A stretch of 64,000 bases of DNA from Xenorhabdus doucetiae (GTDB lineage Bacteria; Pseudomonadota; Gammaproteobacteria; Enterobacterales; Enterobacteriaceae). Shown here piece by piece: positions 27,475 through 35,658 of the stretch (the first letter of the stretch is position 1; every line of letters begins with the position of its first letter). The stretch covers positions 2,914,001 to 2,978,000 of the forward strand of contig NZ_FO704550.1 of assembly GCF_000968195.1 (NCBI RefSeq), given 5' to 3'. The translations under genes and the position numbers were made by a program. A model generated the notes under the pieces. The model searched no databases and had not been told where the DNA came from. It worked only from the letters and a program-made list of their open reading frames with translations.

Positions 27475-28023
27475 TTACCCGTTGCCACCACAGTCGCGTT
27501 CATTCGAGCAGACGCGAATTGAATATACCCTTTCACCGTCGAATGAATAGCAGTGACCAATTCCAAACGTTTCAATTCTGACAGGCGACCGGGTCCTGTA
27601 GGCGGTCTCGATCGTTGATAATAATCGTTGATGTAGCATCCGGTTTTCATTGTCTGTGTTGGTGGCGAGCGTCTCTATGCTGATAATGTGTCCCGTGCCC
27701 GTGGTGCCGTCCGGCCATCGATCTAGATAGTCGAACCCCCCGGGCTTAGGGAAGCCGGTTGTATCTAACTGAATGCGGGTGGTGAGGTAATCGTCTTTTT
27801 CCTGACCTTCTGCAGAGCCATTCTGATCTACCGCATAGGAGGTGATATACCCTGCCCCGCACAAAGTCGGTTTTTTATTCGCCTGTAGTGTTCCTGTTGC
27901 CGCAAGTTTTGCGGTTTTTACGTTACTGGCCGACGGTGCCGGCAGGGAAGAACACGCAGTCAGGATAAACAGGGACAGCACAAGTGGGCCTGCAAGTACA
28001 CTGCAATAACTCAATTTCTTCAT
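27475..28023 (-). CDS. Predicted lipoprotein, copy 1 of a tandem pair
   Basis: The 182-residue product has the same LTAC lipobox (cysteine 24), Ala/Ser tether and cysteine-bearing C-terminal domain as its neighbour. Signal peptide and the CGAGYITSYAVDQNG region are nearly identical, while residues around 105-165 differ more. It is 76 bases downstream of the GDPD-like gene with a GGAG ribosome site. Divergence confined to the domain's middle would fit either relaxed drift or selection for different binding; sequence alone cannot decide. Confidence 0.8.
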   Translation of the reverse strand: MKKLSYCSVLAGPLVLSLFILTACSSLPAPSASNVKTAKLAATGTLQANKKPTLCGAGYITSYAVDQNGSAEGQEKDDYLTTRIQLDTTGFPKPGGFDYLDRWPDGTTGTGHIISIETLATNTDNENRMLHQRLLSTIETAYRTRSPVRIETFGIGHCYSFDGERVYSIRVCSNERDCGGNG

Positions 28024-28099
28024 GGTCTACTCCAGTTTTGCTTAGCAACACGCCCTCCTTTTTAAAGAGGACGCGAGTTAAATGATAAGGAAAATCGGA

Positions 28100-30370
28100 T
28101 TATTCGATGTACGGGGTGCCGAACGTCGCCTGAAAGTGCTTCCTGGCGTTTGAGGCATCAACCGTGGCCTTGTCCAACTCAGCCTGGATTTTTTTCCCGG
28201 CCGCAACCCAGATCTTCACGGGAACCTGTGACCGATAAACCGGCTGATGCTTCGCCAGACGATGCAACACTCGAGGATTGATCACGGGAACGGGGGGAGT
28301 CACGCTCTCCGCCGTTTTCATGGATAATTGCTCACCTTTCAATCCCGCGATGATGCCATCAATGTTCTTGATGTCATTAACCTGTTCCTCGAACGTGGAC
28401 AACTTAGTCCCTATCGCGTCCCCATAAAGATGCTTGGTCCAGTCCGGCAACGTATAAGCCGGGATGTTGTCCGGTGTAAATCGCGGTTTGACCAGCGCGC
28501 TGGCACGATACTGCAAATCATCCGGCAGGCCGTTATGGCCGAGCAATCCCATGGCGCCGACGCGCAAATCGGTCGGCAGGTCCGTCGTGGCATAGCCCAC
28601 CGGAAGGTGGTCAGCGGTCAACTCCTGTTGCTTGTTGAGGATTGCCCTGCTCGAACGCAACAGGGGGGCAGGATAGGCATTGTTCTCATAAACGGTTCCC
28701 CCCATGTTGTAATAGAAATTACGGATGGATCCTTGGGCAACGGCACCGTCCGGTGTGCGATGCGCCAGAGAAAAATCGGGATAACGGTCTGACAAACCGA
28801 AAATGCTCTTGGCGATCAGGGTGCTGACTCTGGCGGAGGTTTGATCCGGCAGTTCCAGCTTCGGTGTGATAGTCCCCGCCATGATGGCCTTGTAAAGCGC
28901 CATAAAATTGTCCTGAATCGCCGACTTGAATTTGTCGCTTTGCGGCATGGCGTTGAATGCCTTACTGGATGAAGGATCCCCGGGATGCCGGACTATGTGT
29001 TCCAGCGAAGGGGTGATCCCGATCTGGAAGACCGTCAGGTCACCGAGCGTGGCAAAATCGGTCGCCCAGCGGTAAAGCAGATAGGTACGGGACTCGATTT
29101 CGGTCAGTTGATCATCAGAGAAAATCGTCTTGCCCTGAAAAGTATTGGCCGGATCTTGCGACACAGTAGAAAAGGGCAGAAGGGAACGGTATCTGTAGTG
29201 CGATGTCATCGGCTCCTGTGCTGTCCAGTACATGGTGAAGGTCATATCCGTCACCGTCGACAGCATGACCCCTTCATTGGTCAGTAAAATAGCATTCTCC
29301 ATCACTACCAGAAGGTGCGGGTTAATCTTATAGATCTCAGCGGCAGCCTCGTTAGGAGACAGAGCGTGCCGGGCAGCATATTGCCTGACGACATCATACG
29401 CACCTGCCCTAAAAGCAAAAGGATACACCTTGATAACAACCTGATCTCTGTAGTCAGGATGGGCTTTCAAGATATCGATAACCGAGAGGGGGGCGTCATT
29501 TCTGGCATCAATGTACACGGTCATCCCGGGGAGATTTTCATGTATGAACTTCAGGACATCCTCTGTCTTCATCAACCGTTTCAGCCCGCTGCTCTGCACG
29601 GCATAAGGAGCGCCCAGCGGATTGAGGATGTCGATGTTGGTCTGCGCAATCTTCGCATAGTTGTTTTTTCCCACCAACACCGGTGGCTTGTTGAGGTCAC
29701 CGGTCAACCGATTGGTTACCAAGTCATGAACCACCACACTCTGATGATCCGCTGTGTCGAGCACATCAAATTCAACCGAACGGATCCCTGCAACATAGGC
29801 GTTCACAATGGCCGCCAGTGAGTTCTGGGGGATCCGCAACGCATTATCGTACAGGGCACGGTGCGCATTAAACTGAAAATTAGTCGAGGTAAATCCGCCG
29901 TCAGCACTCAGGATATCGTCAACGGGCCTGAGTTCTGGATGTGACTTCATCGCCTGAATAAACACCCTATTCTGGGCATCGGTCGTAATAACCGAACGCT
30001 CTTCCTCATAAATCGTCAGGCTGCGGTTTGCTCTGGCAAACGCCAGAATCGCCCTGATCTCCCGGTCGGTAAGATTCGCATAACGTTTTTGAAAATCGGC
30101 CAGACGTTTCCTGACCTCATGCTGATTGATATTGTCAGGCTGGCCGAGCTGGGCAATCAGATCCCGGAACTCCGTCCCCATGATATAGCTGGAAATCAGG
30201 CTGGAATAAGCACCATAAATAAACTTGTTATCCCAAACTTGGGTCCGGTAAGGGCTGTCGGGTGTTGGTTCGGCACGGGCTTCCGTCATAAAGGCGCCGA
30301 CGAGGGAAAAAACAAGGAGAATTTTCAGTGTCGGCATCAGGGATCGGTATCCGGTGAGTGAAGTACTCAT
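28100..30370 (-). CDS. Large exported GDPD-like protein
   Basis: The 756-residue product has a Sec signal peptide with likely cleavage after ARA at 31-33. A helical region (about 40-150) precedes a GDPD-like TIM barrel: H170-R171, PQNS at 181-184, E200 and D202, H215-D216 match the HR / ENT / ExD / HD catalytic pattern of glycerophosphodiester phosphodiesterases and related phospholipase D toxins. The C-terminal half (about 450-756) has no motif I know. The protein is about twice the usual GDPD size. GGAGAT precedes the ATG. It heads an apparent operon with two lipoproteins. Possible roles are periplasmic phosphodiester scavenging or a secreted lipase. Confidence 0.75.
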   Translation of the reverse strand: MSTSLTGYRSLMPTLKILLVFSLVGAFMTEARAEPTPDSPYRTQVWDNKFIYGAYSSLISSYIMGTEFRDLIAQLGQPDNINQHEVRKRLADFQKRYANLTDREIRAILAFARANRSLTIYEEERSVITTDAQNRVFIQAMKSHPELRPVDDILSADGGFTSTNFQFNAHRALYDNALRIPQNSLAAIVNAYVAGIRSVEFDVLDTADHQSVVVHDLVTNRLTGDLNKPPVLVGKNNYAKIAQTNIDILNPLGAPYAVQSSGLKRLMKTEDVLKFIHENLPGMTVYIDARNDAPLSVIDILKAHPDYRDQVVIKVYPFAFRAGAYDVVRQYAARHALSPNEAAAEIYKINPHLLVVMENAILLTNEGVMLSTVTDMTFTMYWTAQEPMTSHYRYRSLLPFSTVSQDPANTFQGKTIFSDDQLTEIESRTYLLYRWATDFATLGDLTVFQIGITPSLEHIVRHPGDPSSSKAFNAMPQSDKFKSAIQDNFMALYKAIMAGTITPKLELPDQTSARVSTLIAKSIFGLSDRYPDFSLAHRTPDGAVAQGSIRNFYYNMGGTVYENNAYPAPLLRSSRAILNKQQELTADHLPVGYATTDLPTDLRVGAMGLLGHNGLPDDLQYRASALVKPRFTPDNIPAYTLPDWTKHLYGDAIGTKLSTFEEQVNDIKNIDGIIAGLKGEQLSMKTAESVTPPVPVINPRVLHRLAKHQPVYRSQVPVKIWVAAGKKIQAELDKATVDASNARKHFQATFGTPYIE

Positions 30371-30613
30371 ACATATCTCCGTACTTTCGTTTTAGCATTT
30401 ATGCCCACCGAGGCTAACGCTCGGGCGGCGACGGTATGTTTATTCTGTCACTAGGGTTGGCGCGTTTTTCGCCTTCATGGGTGAAAATTTTTAGAGGATA
30501 TGCTGACTTTTGGCAACTGAAATTGATGGTGTTTCATTCAACGTTACTTAAACGAACAGGCAATATTTAAACAAATAGGAAATTGGCCCGAATGCTCCTG
30601 AAGTCAATCCAGA
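30371..30613. other. Spacer between cysA and the GDPD-like gene
   Basis: These 243 bases hold the presumed promoter of the minus-strand GDPD-like operon near its right-hand end (around 30400-30480). I see no further gene. Confidence 0.4.
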
Positions 30614-30654
30614 ACAAAAAATCCCTACTCCCTCGCATGGCGGGAAATAGGGAT
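30614..30654 (-). terminator. Rho-independent terminator of cysTWA
   Basis: On the minus strand an imperfect stem (30654-30641 with 30633-30621, ATCCCTA against TAGGGAT) is followed by TTTTTTGTT at 30620-30612. It lies just after the cysA stop. Confidence 0.8.
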
Positions 30655-30675
30655 GCAATATAAAGATGAATAAAA

Positions 30676-31764
30676 TCAGGCGGATTCAGCAAATCGCAAC
30701 ACGTTTAACGGCAAATCCCCCGCATATAAGCGAGCCCCTGTGCCACCCATAAAATAATGAGCTCCCCTCACCGGAATGGATGAATCATCCTGCCAAATCA
30801 CGGACAGGTATTCATTCCCCCATCCTATTGGCTGAACAGATAACAGGAAAAAATGACCGCGCGGACTCACTTCCACGACTTGCACCGGCAAAGGACAGAC
30901 TGTGGTTTGTTTGGCACTGAGCACCATATCCCAAGGGCGGAAAAAGACATCAACCTTTCCTTGATGCAGTGGTGTGATATTCAACGGAAAAATTGTCCCG
31001 CCAATCCAGAGATGGGAACCTTTAATTTCACCACTCAGTTTGTTGATTTCGCCCATAAATTCAAGGACAAAGCGGTTCTCCGGTTCATGCCACACTTGCT
31101 GGGGCGTGCCGACCTGTTCAATGCGCCCCTGGTTCATCAGCACCACCCTGTCAGCCACTTCCATCGCCTCTTCCTGATCATGGGTGACAAAGACGCTGGT
31201 AAACTTCAACTCTTCATGAAGCTGGCGCAACCAACGACGCAATTCCATTCTCACTTGCGCGTCCAATGCGCCAAACGGCTCATCCAACAACAGGATCTGC
31301 GGCTCAACGGCCAATGCCCTGGCTAATGCCACACGCTGTTTTTGCCCACCAGAAAGCTGAGAGGGATAACGTTCTGCCAAATGGGAGAGTTGTACCATCT
31401 CCAGCAAGGCCATGACTTGACGGTGCAATCTCTCAGCACTAGGACGTTGATGACGGGGAAGCACGGTCAGGCCAAACGCCACGTTATCAAATACCGTCAT
31501 ATGGCGAAATAAGGCGTAGTGCTGAAAGACAAACCCAACACGCCGATCTTTTGCATGTCGCTGGCTGACCTCCTGCCCGTGGAACTTCAATTGACCGGCA
31601 CTCTGCTGCTCAAGCCCCGCGATAATCCTCAACAAGGTCGTCTTGCCGGAACCCGACGGCCCCAGCAGGGCGACCATTTCACCCGATTCAATAGCCAGTG
31701 AAATTTCGTTCAGTATCTGAGATCGGCCAAAAGATTTACTGATTTTGTTGATTTCAATACTCAT
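30676..31764 (-). CDS. cysA: Sulfate/thiosulfate ABC importer ATPase
   Basis: The 362-residue ATPase has GPSGSGKTT (Walker A), FQHYALF (Q-loop), LSGGQKQR (signature), LLLDEPFGALD (Walker B) and VTHDQEEA (switch). A C-terminal TOBE-type region follows residue 240. It energises CysT/CysW for sulfate and thiosulfate uptake. Ten bases separate it from cysW, so it is the last gene of a cysT-W-A operon, with a terminator directly after. CysB control is expected from the pathway, but I could not mark a CysB site. Confidence 0.95.
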   Translation of the reverse strand: MSIEINKISKSFGRSQILNEISLAIESGEMVALLGPSGSGKTTLLRIIAGLEQQSAGQLKFHGQEVSQRHAKDRRVGFVFQHYALFRHMTVFDNVAFGLTVLPRHQRPSAERLHRQVMALLEMVQLSHLAERYPSQLSGGQKQRVALARALAVEPQILLLDEPFGALDAQVRMELRRWLRQLHEELKFTSVFVTHDQEEAMEVADRVVLMNQGRIEQVGTPQQVWHEPENRFVLEFMGEINKLSGEIKGSHLWIGGTIFPLNITPLHQGKVDVFFRPWDMVLSAKQTTVCPLPVQVVEVSPRGHFFLLSVQPIGWGNEYLSVIWQDDSSIPVRGAHYFMGGTGARLYAGDLPLNVLRFAESA

Positions 31765-31774
31765 ATCCCGCTCC

Positions 31775-32641
31775 TCATCCCCCTTGCTGACGGCTTAAAC
31801 GCCATTGCAATGCGCTTTTGACAATCAGGGTAATAATCGCCATCACCGCCAATAAGGCCGCTGCCGTAAATGCGCCAACCGTGTTGTAATCTTGATACAA
31901 CAACTCAACCTGCAAAGGCAGCGTATAAGTTTCACCGCGAATGGCCCCCGATACCACCGACACGGCACCAAATTCCCCAATCGCCCGCGCATTGGTCAAA
32001 ACAACGCCATATAACAATGCCCAACGAATATTTGGCAATGTCACGTGCCAGAACATCTTCCAGCCAGAGGCCCCTAACAATATGGCCGCTTCATCTTCCT
32101 GATTACCTTGGCTCAGCATCACCGGCACTAATTCACGCACCACAAACGGGCAGGTCACAAAGACCGTCACCAATACCATGCCAGGCCATGAAAACATCAA
32201 TTGAATGTCATAATTCCCCAGCCAACTGCCTAACCCCCCATTGGCACCATAAAACAGAAGATAAAGTAATCCGGCCACAACCGGCGAAATGGCAAACGGA
32301 ATATCAATGAGTGTCAGTAATAATTGCCGGCCGGGGAATTGGAAACGTGTCACCAGCCATGCTGTCATGACACCAAAAACCAAATTGAGGGGAACGGTGA
32401 TAAACGCAATCAGCACGGTCAACCAGATAGCGTGCAGCATATCGGGATCGGAAAGGTTTTGTGCAACCCTATCGATGCCTTTGGAAAAGGCAGTCAGGAA
32501 AATCCATGCTATTGGTATGACCAACAACAGAACCGAAAAAAGGATACCGGTGCCAATCAATAGCCCCTTTCCCCAATTTATGGAGGAACGTTTTACGGCA
32601 AGGCGTTGCGCCACGGTGGATACGGAAAATTCAGTCATCAC
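31775..32641 (-). CDS. cysW: Sulfate/thiosulfate ABC permease CysW
   Basis: The 288-residue inner-membrane permease has about six helices and the EAA-like loop DEAAILLGASGWKMF. It closely follows E. coli CysW along its length. The start overlaps the cysT stop by ATGA. It pairs with CysT in the sulfate channel. Confidence 0.95.
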   Translation of the reverse strand: MMTEFSVSTVAQRLAVKRSSINWGKGLLIGTGILFSVLLLVIPIAWIFLTAFSKGIDRVAQNLSDPDMLHAIWLTVLIAFITVPLNLVFGVMTAWLVTRFQFPGRQLLLTLIDIPFAISPVVAGLLYLLFYGANGGLGSWLGNYDIQLMFSWPGMVLVTVFVTCPFVVRELVPVMLSQGNQEDEAAILLGASGWKMFWHVTLPNIRWALLYGVVLTNARAIGEFGAVSVVSGAIRGETYTLPLQVELLYQDYNTVGAFTAAALLAVMAIITLIVKSALQWRLSRQQGG

Positions 32642-33468
32642 TGTCCTCCAATCCGTTTACCAAAGCGGCTTTGCACGATATTGACACTAAATAGCAATAA
32701 TAACGATGCGGCAAGAATGACCGATGCGATTGCACTGGCCGCCGGATAATCAAATTCTTGCAAGCGGACAAAGATCATCAGGGAGGCGACTTCAGTTTGC
32801 CAGGCAATATTGCCCGCAATAAAAATCACCGCACCAAATTCCCCCAAACTGCGGGTAAAAGAAAGCACCGTTCCGGCAATTAATGCCGGTGAAACCTCCG
32901 GTAAAATCACCCGCCGAAAAGTTTGCCAACGGCTCGCGCCTAAGGTCTGGGCGGCTTCCTCATATTCAGGGCCTAATTCTTCAAGAACCGGCTGAACCGT
33001 GCGGACAACAAAAGGCAGGCTGGTAAATGCCATTGCAACCGCAATACCTAACCAAGTGTTGGCAACTTTGATATCGAAATTGCCAAGCCAGGCACCATAC
33101 CACCCGGTTGCAGAAAAGAGGGTCGCCAGGGTTAAACCGGCAACGGCGGTCGGTAAAGCAAAGGGCAAATCCATCAAACCGTCGAGTAAACTGCGGCCCG
33201 GAAATTGATAGCGCGTTAATATCCAGGCCATCAACATGCCAAAAACCATATTGAACAAACTGGCAACCGTTGCCGCCAGTAATGTCACTTGATAAGCGGC
33301 AACCACCTGAGGATTGACGATGACCTGCCAATATTGTTCCCATGTCATGCTGGAAAGCTGCACGACCAAAGCGCTCAACGGCAGCAGCAGGATAAGGCAG
33401 ACATAAAACAGGCTACAGCCCAGACTCAGCCCAAATCCAGGCAAGACACGTTTGCTGGCCCCCCACAT
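32638..33468 (-). CDS. cysT: Sulfate/thiosulfate ABC permease CysT (CysU)
   Basis: I start the protein at the ATG at 33468 (276 residues, E. coli 277), because AGAAGGG lies eight bases upstream and the sequence RVLPGF then aligns with E. coli; the open frame continues to 33534. Six helices and the loop EEAAQTLGASRWQTF are visible. In E. coli the binding-protein gene cysP comes immediately before; here the next gene upstream is yfeY in the same orientation and no cysP is present, so the operon must use a binding protein encoded elsewhere (CysP or Sbp). Confidence 0.93.
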   Translation of the reverse strand: MWGASKRVLPGFGLSLGCSLFYVCLILLLPLSALVVQLSSMTWEQYWQVIVNPQVVAAYQVTLLAATVASLFNMVFGMLMAWILTRYQFPGRSLLDGLMDLPFALPTAVAGLTLATLFSATGWYGAWLGNFDIKVANTWLGIAVAMAFTSLPFVVRTVQPVLEELGPEYEEAAQTLGASRWQTFRRVILPEVSPALIAGTVLSFTRSLGEFGAVIFIAGNIAWQTEVASLMIFVRLQEFDYPAASAIASVILAASLLLLFSVNIVQSRFGKRIGGQ

Positions 33469-33697
33469 TATTGACGCCCTTCTATAGCCACTATTTTCAT
33501 CCCACACCCAGCCCTTCACACTACTCGACAACAATTTCTCTACTGTATCCAGAATCTTTATAACAGGGTAGGTTAATAACGCCTGTTTTATATACCGAAT
33601 TTTTATGAGAAATGATGAAAAGCGATAAGGTGCAGAAGAGATTAAGTGACTATAAAAAGGCGCTTAACTTTATATAAGACGACTTTTTAGATTTTTA

Positions 33698-34318
33698 TCA
33701 TGACTTCCAAACAATGCGTGAAATCTTCCAATCTTTCAAAACATCATCGGAAGGCATTAATCCTTCCGGGCCATCCCAAGTGCCGGTAAAGACATAGCTG
33801 ACATGCTGGCTTTGCGGGGACGTGCAAATGACGGTAGGTTGTATCGCGACATCATGGGAGCGCTGACATTTACCAAATGCCTGATGATAGAGATCGGAGA
33901 AAGGTGTGCCTATTTTTGTACCCCAAACGGTTTTAACCCCGTCGTCCAGCACATCAATACGATTCACCTTACCATTGACCAGACCATGAAATTCCAGTTT
34001 CACCTGCTCATCTTCCATACCCTGAATGACACTCACTAACTTACCATTTTGCATTTCCATGCCGCTACGCAGACGATATTTTCCCTCCAAGCCCTTTTCA
34101 ATCGCGGATTGAGTCATATCCGTCTGTTGATTAATCTCTCCCATGCCCTGTTCAGAAACGCTCAAAGAGCTGCCAAACCAGTTAGATAAGGCAGGCCATG
34201 ATGCACGTAATGTTCCGGCACAGGCCGTCAACAAGAATGAACATCCAACTAAACTGCCGACGGCCATAACCCTCTTCTGTTTGGAACCGAAATTAAATGC
34301 AAAAAATTTATCCATCAC
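33698..34318 (-). CDS. yfeY: RpoE-regulated lipoprotein YfeY
   Basis: The 206-residue product has a lipobox LLTAC with cysteine 33 and follows E. coli YfeY through WFGSS, SEQG, YRLRSGM, KIGTPFSDLYHQAFG and GPEGLMPSDD. The N-terminus is longer than in E. coli, and ATG codons at residues 2 and 18 are alternatives. The function is unknown; in E. coli it belongs to the sigma-E envelope stress regulon. Position between cys genes and ypeA matches the E. coli order. Confidence 0.9.
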   Translation of the reverse strand: MMDKFFAFNFGSKQKRVMAVGSLVGCSFLLTACAGTLRASWPALSNWFGSSLSVSEQGMGEINQQTDMTQSAIEKGLEGKYRLRSGMEMQNGKLVSVIQGMEDEQVKLEFHGLVNGKVNRIDVLDDGVKTVWGTKIGTPFSDLYHQAFGKCQRSHDVAIQPTVICTSPQSQHVSYVFTGTWDGPEGLMPSDDVLKDWKISRIVWKS

Positions 34319-34589
34319 TGTTTTCTTACCTTTGACGCTATGAAATTGTCACTTGATATCTATCAGACCGTACTTTCAAAAAAACATTCAATTCAATTGT
34401 GAATACACAAACCATTTATCAACAGAAACATCAAAATCATGGTTAAAAAGGATTATTGATTCAGCATTGTACATTTATTTATAAAATAAATTGTATGATA
34501 AAGACAATGTTGCAAATTTTTATCCGTTATCTTTCTGCCAACTTACCTTTATTAATCATTGGCTAAATAACTTAACTCAGGAGAGAAAA

Positions 34590-34832
34590 ATGAATATTCC
34601 TTATCAATATCATGTCAATTATCAGCAGCCTTATGACTGGACTGTATTAAAAGGAAAGTCCGCATCCTCTATACCTGAGCATTATTATCTATTTAAAGAT
34701 GAGAATGGGAATATTAAAATTATGCTTTATTGTGATAATGGAAAACCCGTGATGTCAAAAGACCTTCTGGTTATAAAAAACAAATACCTGAGAGGATGGT
34801 CTCATTCTATTTATGCTTCAACAAAAAAGTAA
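34590..34832 (+). CDS. Small protein of unknown function
   Basis: The 80-residue product starts at the ATG at 34590, behind CAGGAGAG; an upstream ATG at 34491 has no ribosome site. It is rich in Tyr, Lys and Asn, has no signal peptide or membrane helix, and matches no family I know. A long AT-rich leader (34319-34589) probably contains its promoter and that of yfeY. A palindromic repeat follows the stop. Confidence 0.6.
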   Translation: MNIPYQYHVNYQQPYDWTVLKGKSASSIPEHYYLFKDENGNIKIMLYCDNGKPVMSKDLLVIKNKYLRGWSHSIYASTKK

Positions 34833-34848
34833 TAGCTGAAAATGTTCC

Positions 34849-34875
34849 CTTACTCCTCACACCGCGAGGAGTAAG
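34849..34875. repeat. Palindromic element, copy 1 (also likely terminator)
   Basis: CTTACTCCTC (34849-34858) pairs with GAGGAGTAAG (34866-34875). It recurs with similar right-hand flank at 52920-52952. It sits between the small gene and the end of ypeA, and may serve as a bidirectional terminator. Confidence 0.7.
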
Positions 34876-34921
34876 AAAATGACCGGTAATTTCAGAATAT
34901 TATATTTATTTAATACACCAT

Positions 34922-35344
34922 TTAGTCAATAATCAAGCGCTTGCTAAACATCACATTTTCTTGACCTAAATAATCATATTCCATCTTTTCACACATACAG
35001 ATTGTTGCATCATTTTCTTCTGGAACCAGAATCAAAATACAGGGACAACCTCTGGCCAATAATTTTTTTTCAAGACGAGAGATCAAAGCATTAGCTATTC
35101 CCCTGCCTCTGAATTCAGGATGAACCCCCAGATAATACGCATGACCCCGATGCCCATCATAACCGCCCATCACTGTACCAACCACTTCCCCTGCCACTTC
35201 AGCAACCAGAAATAAATCAGCGTCGTGGTTAAGTTTACGCTCAATATCTATTTCTGGATCATCACCAGAGTTAATCAAATCACAACGTTCCCAAAGTGTG
35301 ATAACGGCTTCAAAGTCGTCTTGCCGAAATACCCGAATTTCCAT
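34922..35344 (-). CDS. ypeA: GNAT family acetyltransferase YpeA
   Basis: This 140-residue GNAT acetyltransferase has the acetyl-CoA loop in EFRGRGIANAL and the preceding AYYLGVHP strand. It is nearly identical in layout to E. coli YpeA, with DDFEAVITLWERCDL at the N-terminus. Substrate is unknown. In E. coli amiA and hemF follow; here the island takes that place and amiA is absent. Confidence 0.93.
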   Translation of the reverse strand: MEIRVFRQDDFEAVITLWERCDLINSGDDPEIDIERKLNHDADLFLVAEVAGEVVGTVMGGYDGHRGHAYYLGVHPEFRGRGIANALISRLEKKLLARGCPCILILVPEENDATICMCEKMEYDYLGQENVMFSKRLIID

Positions 35345-35484
35345 AGTTAGTAAGCCTATTTAATAAGCAATTGAATCAACATTAATTATCACTGCTTTTA
35401 TTTTGGAATCAATATGAAAATGCGTTTACTGAGACTAACAGGTATACTGCGGAACTTCATAAACTAACCCAAATGAAAGCAGAA

Positions 35485-35508
35485 ATGAATACACTTAATA
35501 TATATTAG
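35485..35508 (+). other. Left attachment site (attL) of the island
   Basis: ATGAATACACTTAATATATA and the next bases repeat the hemF start at 52008-52030 with 21 of 23 matches, including 13 identical central bases (35493-35505 and 52016-52028). The left copy reads M-N-T-L-N-I-Y-stop, a fossil of the hemF 5' end. Confidence 0.8.
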
Positions 35509-35632
35509 TTTCATGTTTTGGTGTTTGTCCATGATTTTTATTTTTATATAAAAATCAAATAATTAACAATTCATTCAACTGTACATTGTTCCAGTGCTTA
35601 TTGACGTTTTCTCACTCTTGCAGCACACTGCG

Positions 35633-35650
35633 TATAAACAGTTGTATAAA
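35633..35650 (+). repeat. Candidate integrase arm site, left
   Basis: TATAAACAGTTGTATAAA is matched at the right end of the island by TATAAACAACTGTATAAA (51923-51940). Both lie just inside the attachment sites, as arm-type integrase or excisionase sites do. Confidence 0.5.
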
Positions 35651-35658
35651 TATCTTGG

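Larger units (their letters stand above)
26804..28112. repeat. Direct tandem duplication of a lipoprotein unit
   Basis: About 26804-27454 and 27475-28112 are two copies of one segment of roughly 650 bases. Each contains a lipoprotein gene and its upstream spacer (shared text such as tcgattattcg-like AT tracts and gctttgcttagcaac). The copy at 27441-27453 still carries the bases that encode the last residues and stop of the GDPD-like gene (28100), so the duplication endpoint lay at the 3' end of that gene. Confidence 0.85.
35345..35658. other. Spacer with the displaced hemF upstream region, attL and integrase promoter
   Basis: Before attL (35485) this spacer should contain the original promoter region of hemF and that of ypeA. 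After attL it is island DNA leading into the integrase gene, with an arm-like repeat at 35633-35650. Confidence 0.5.
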
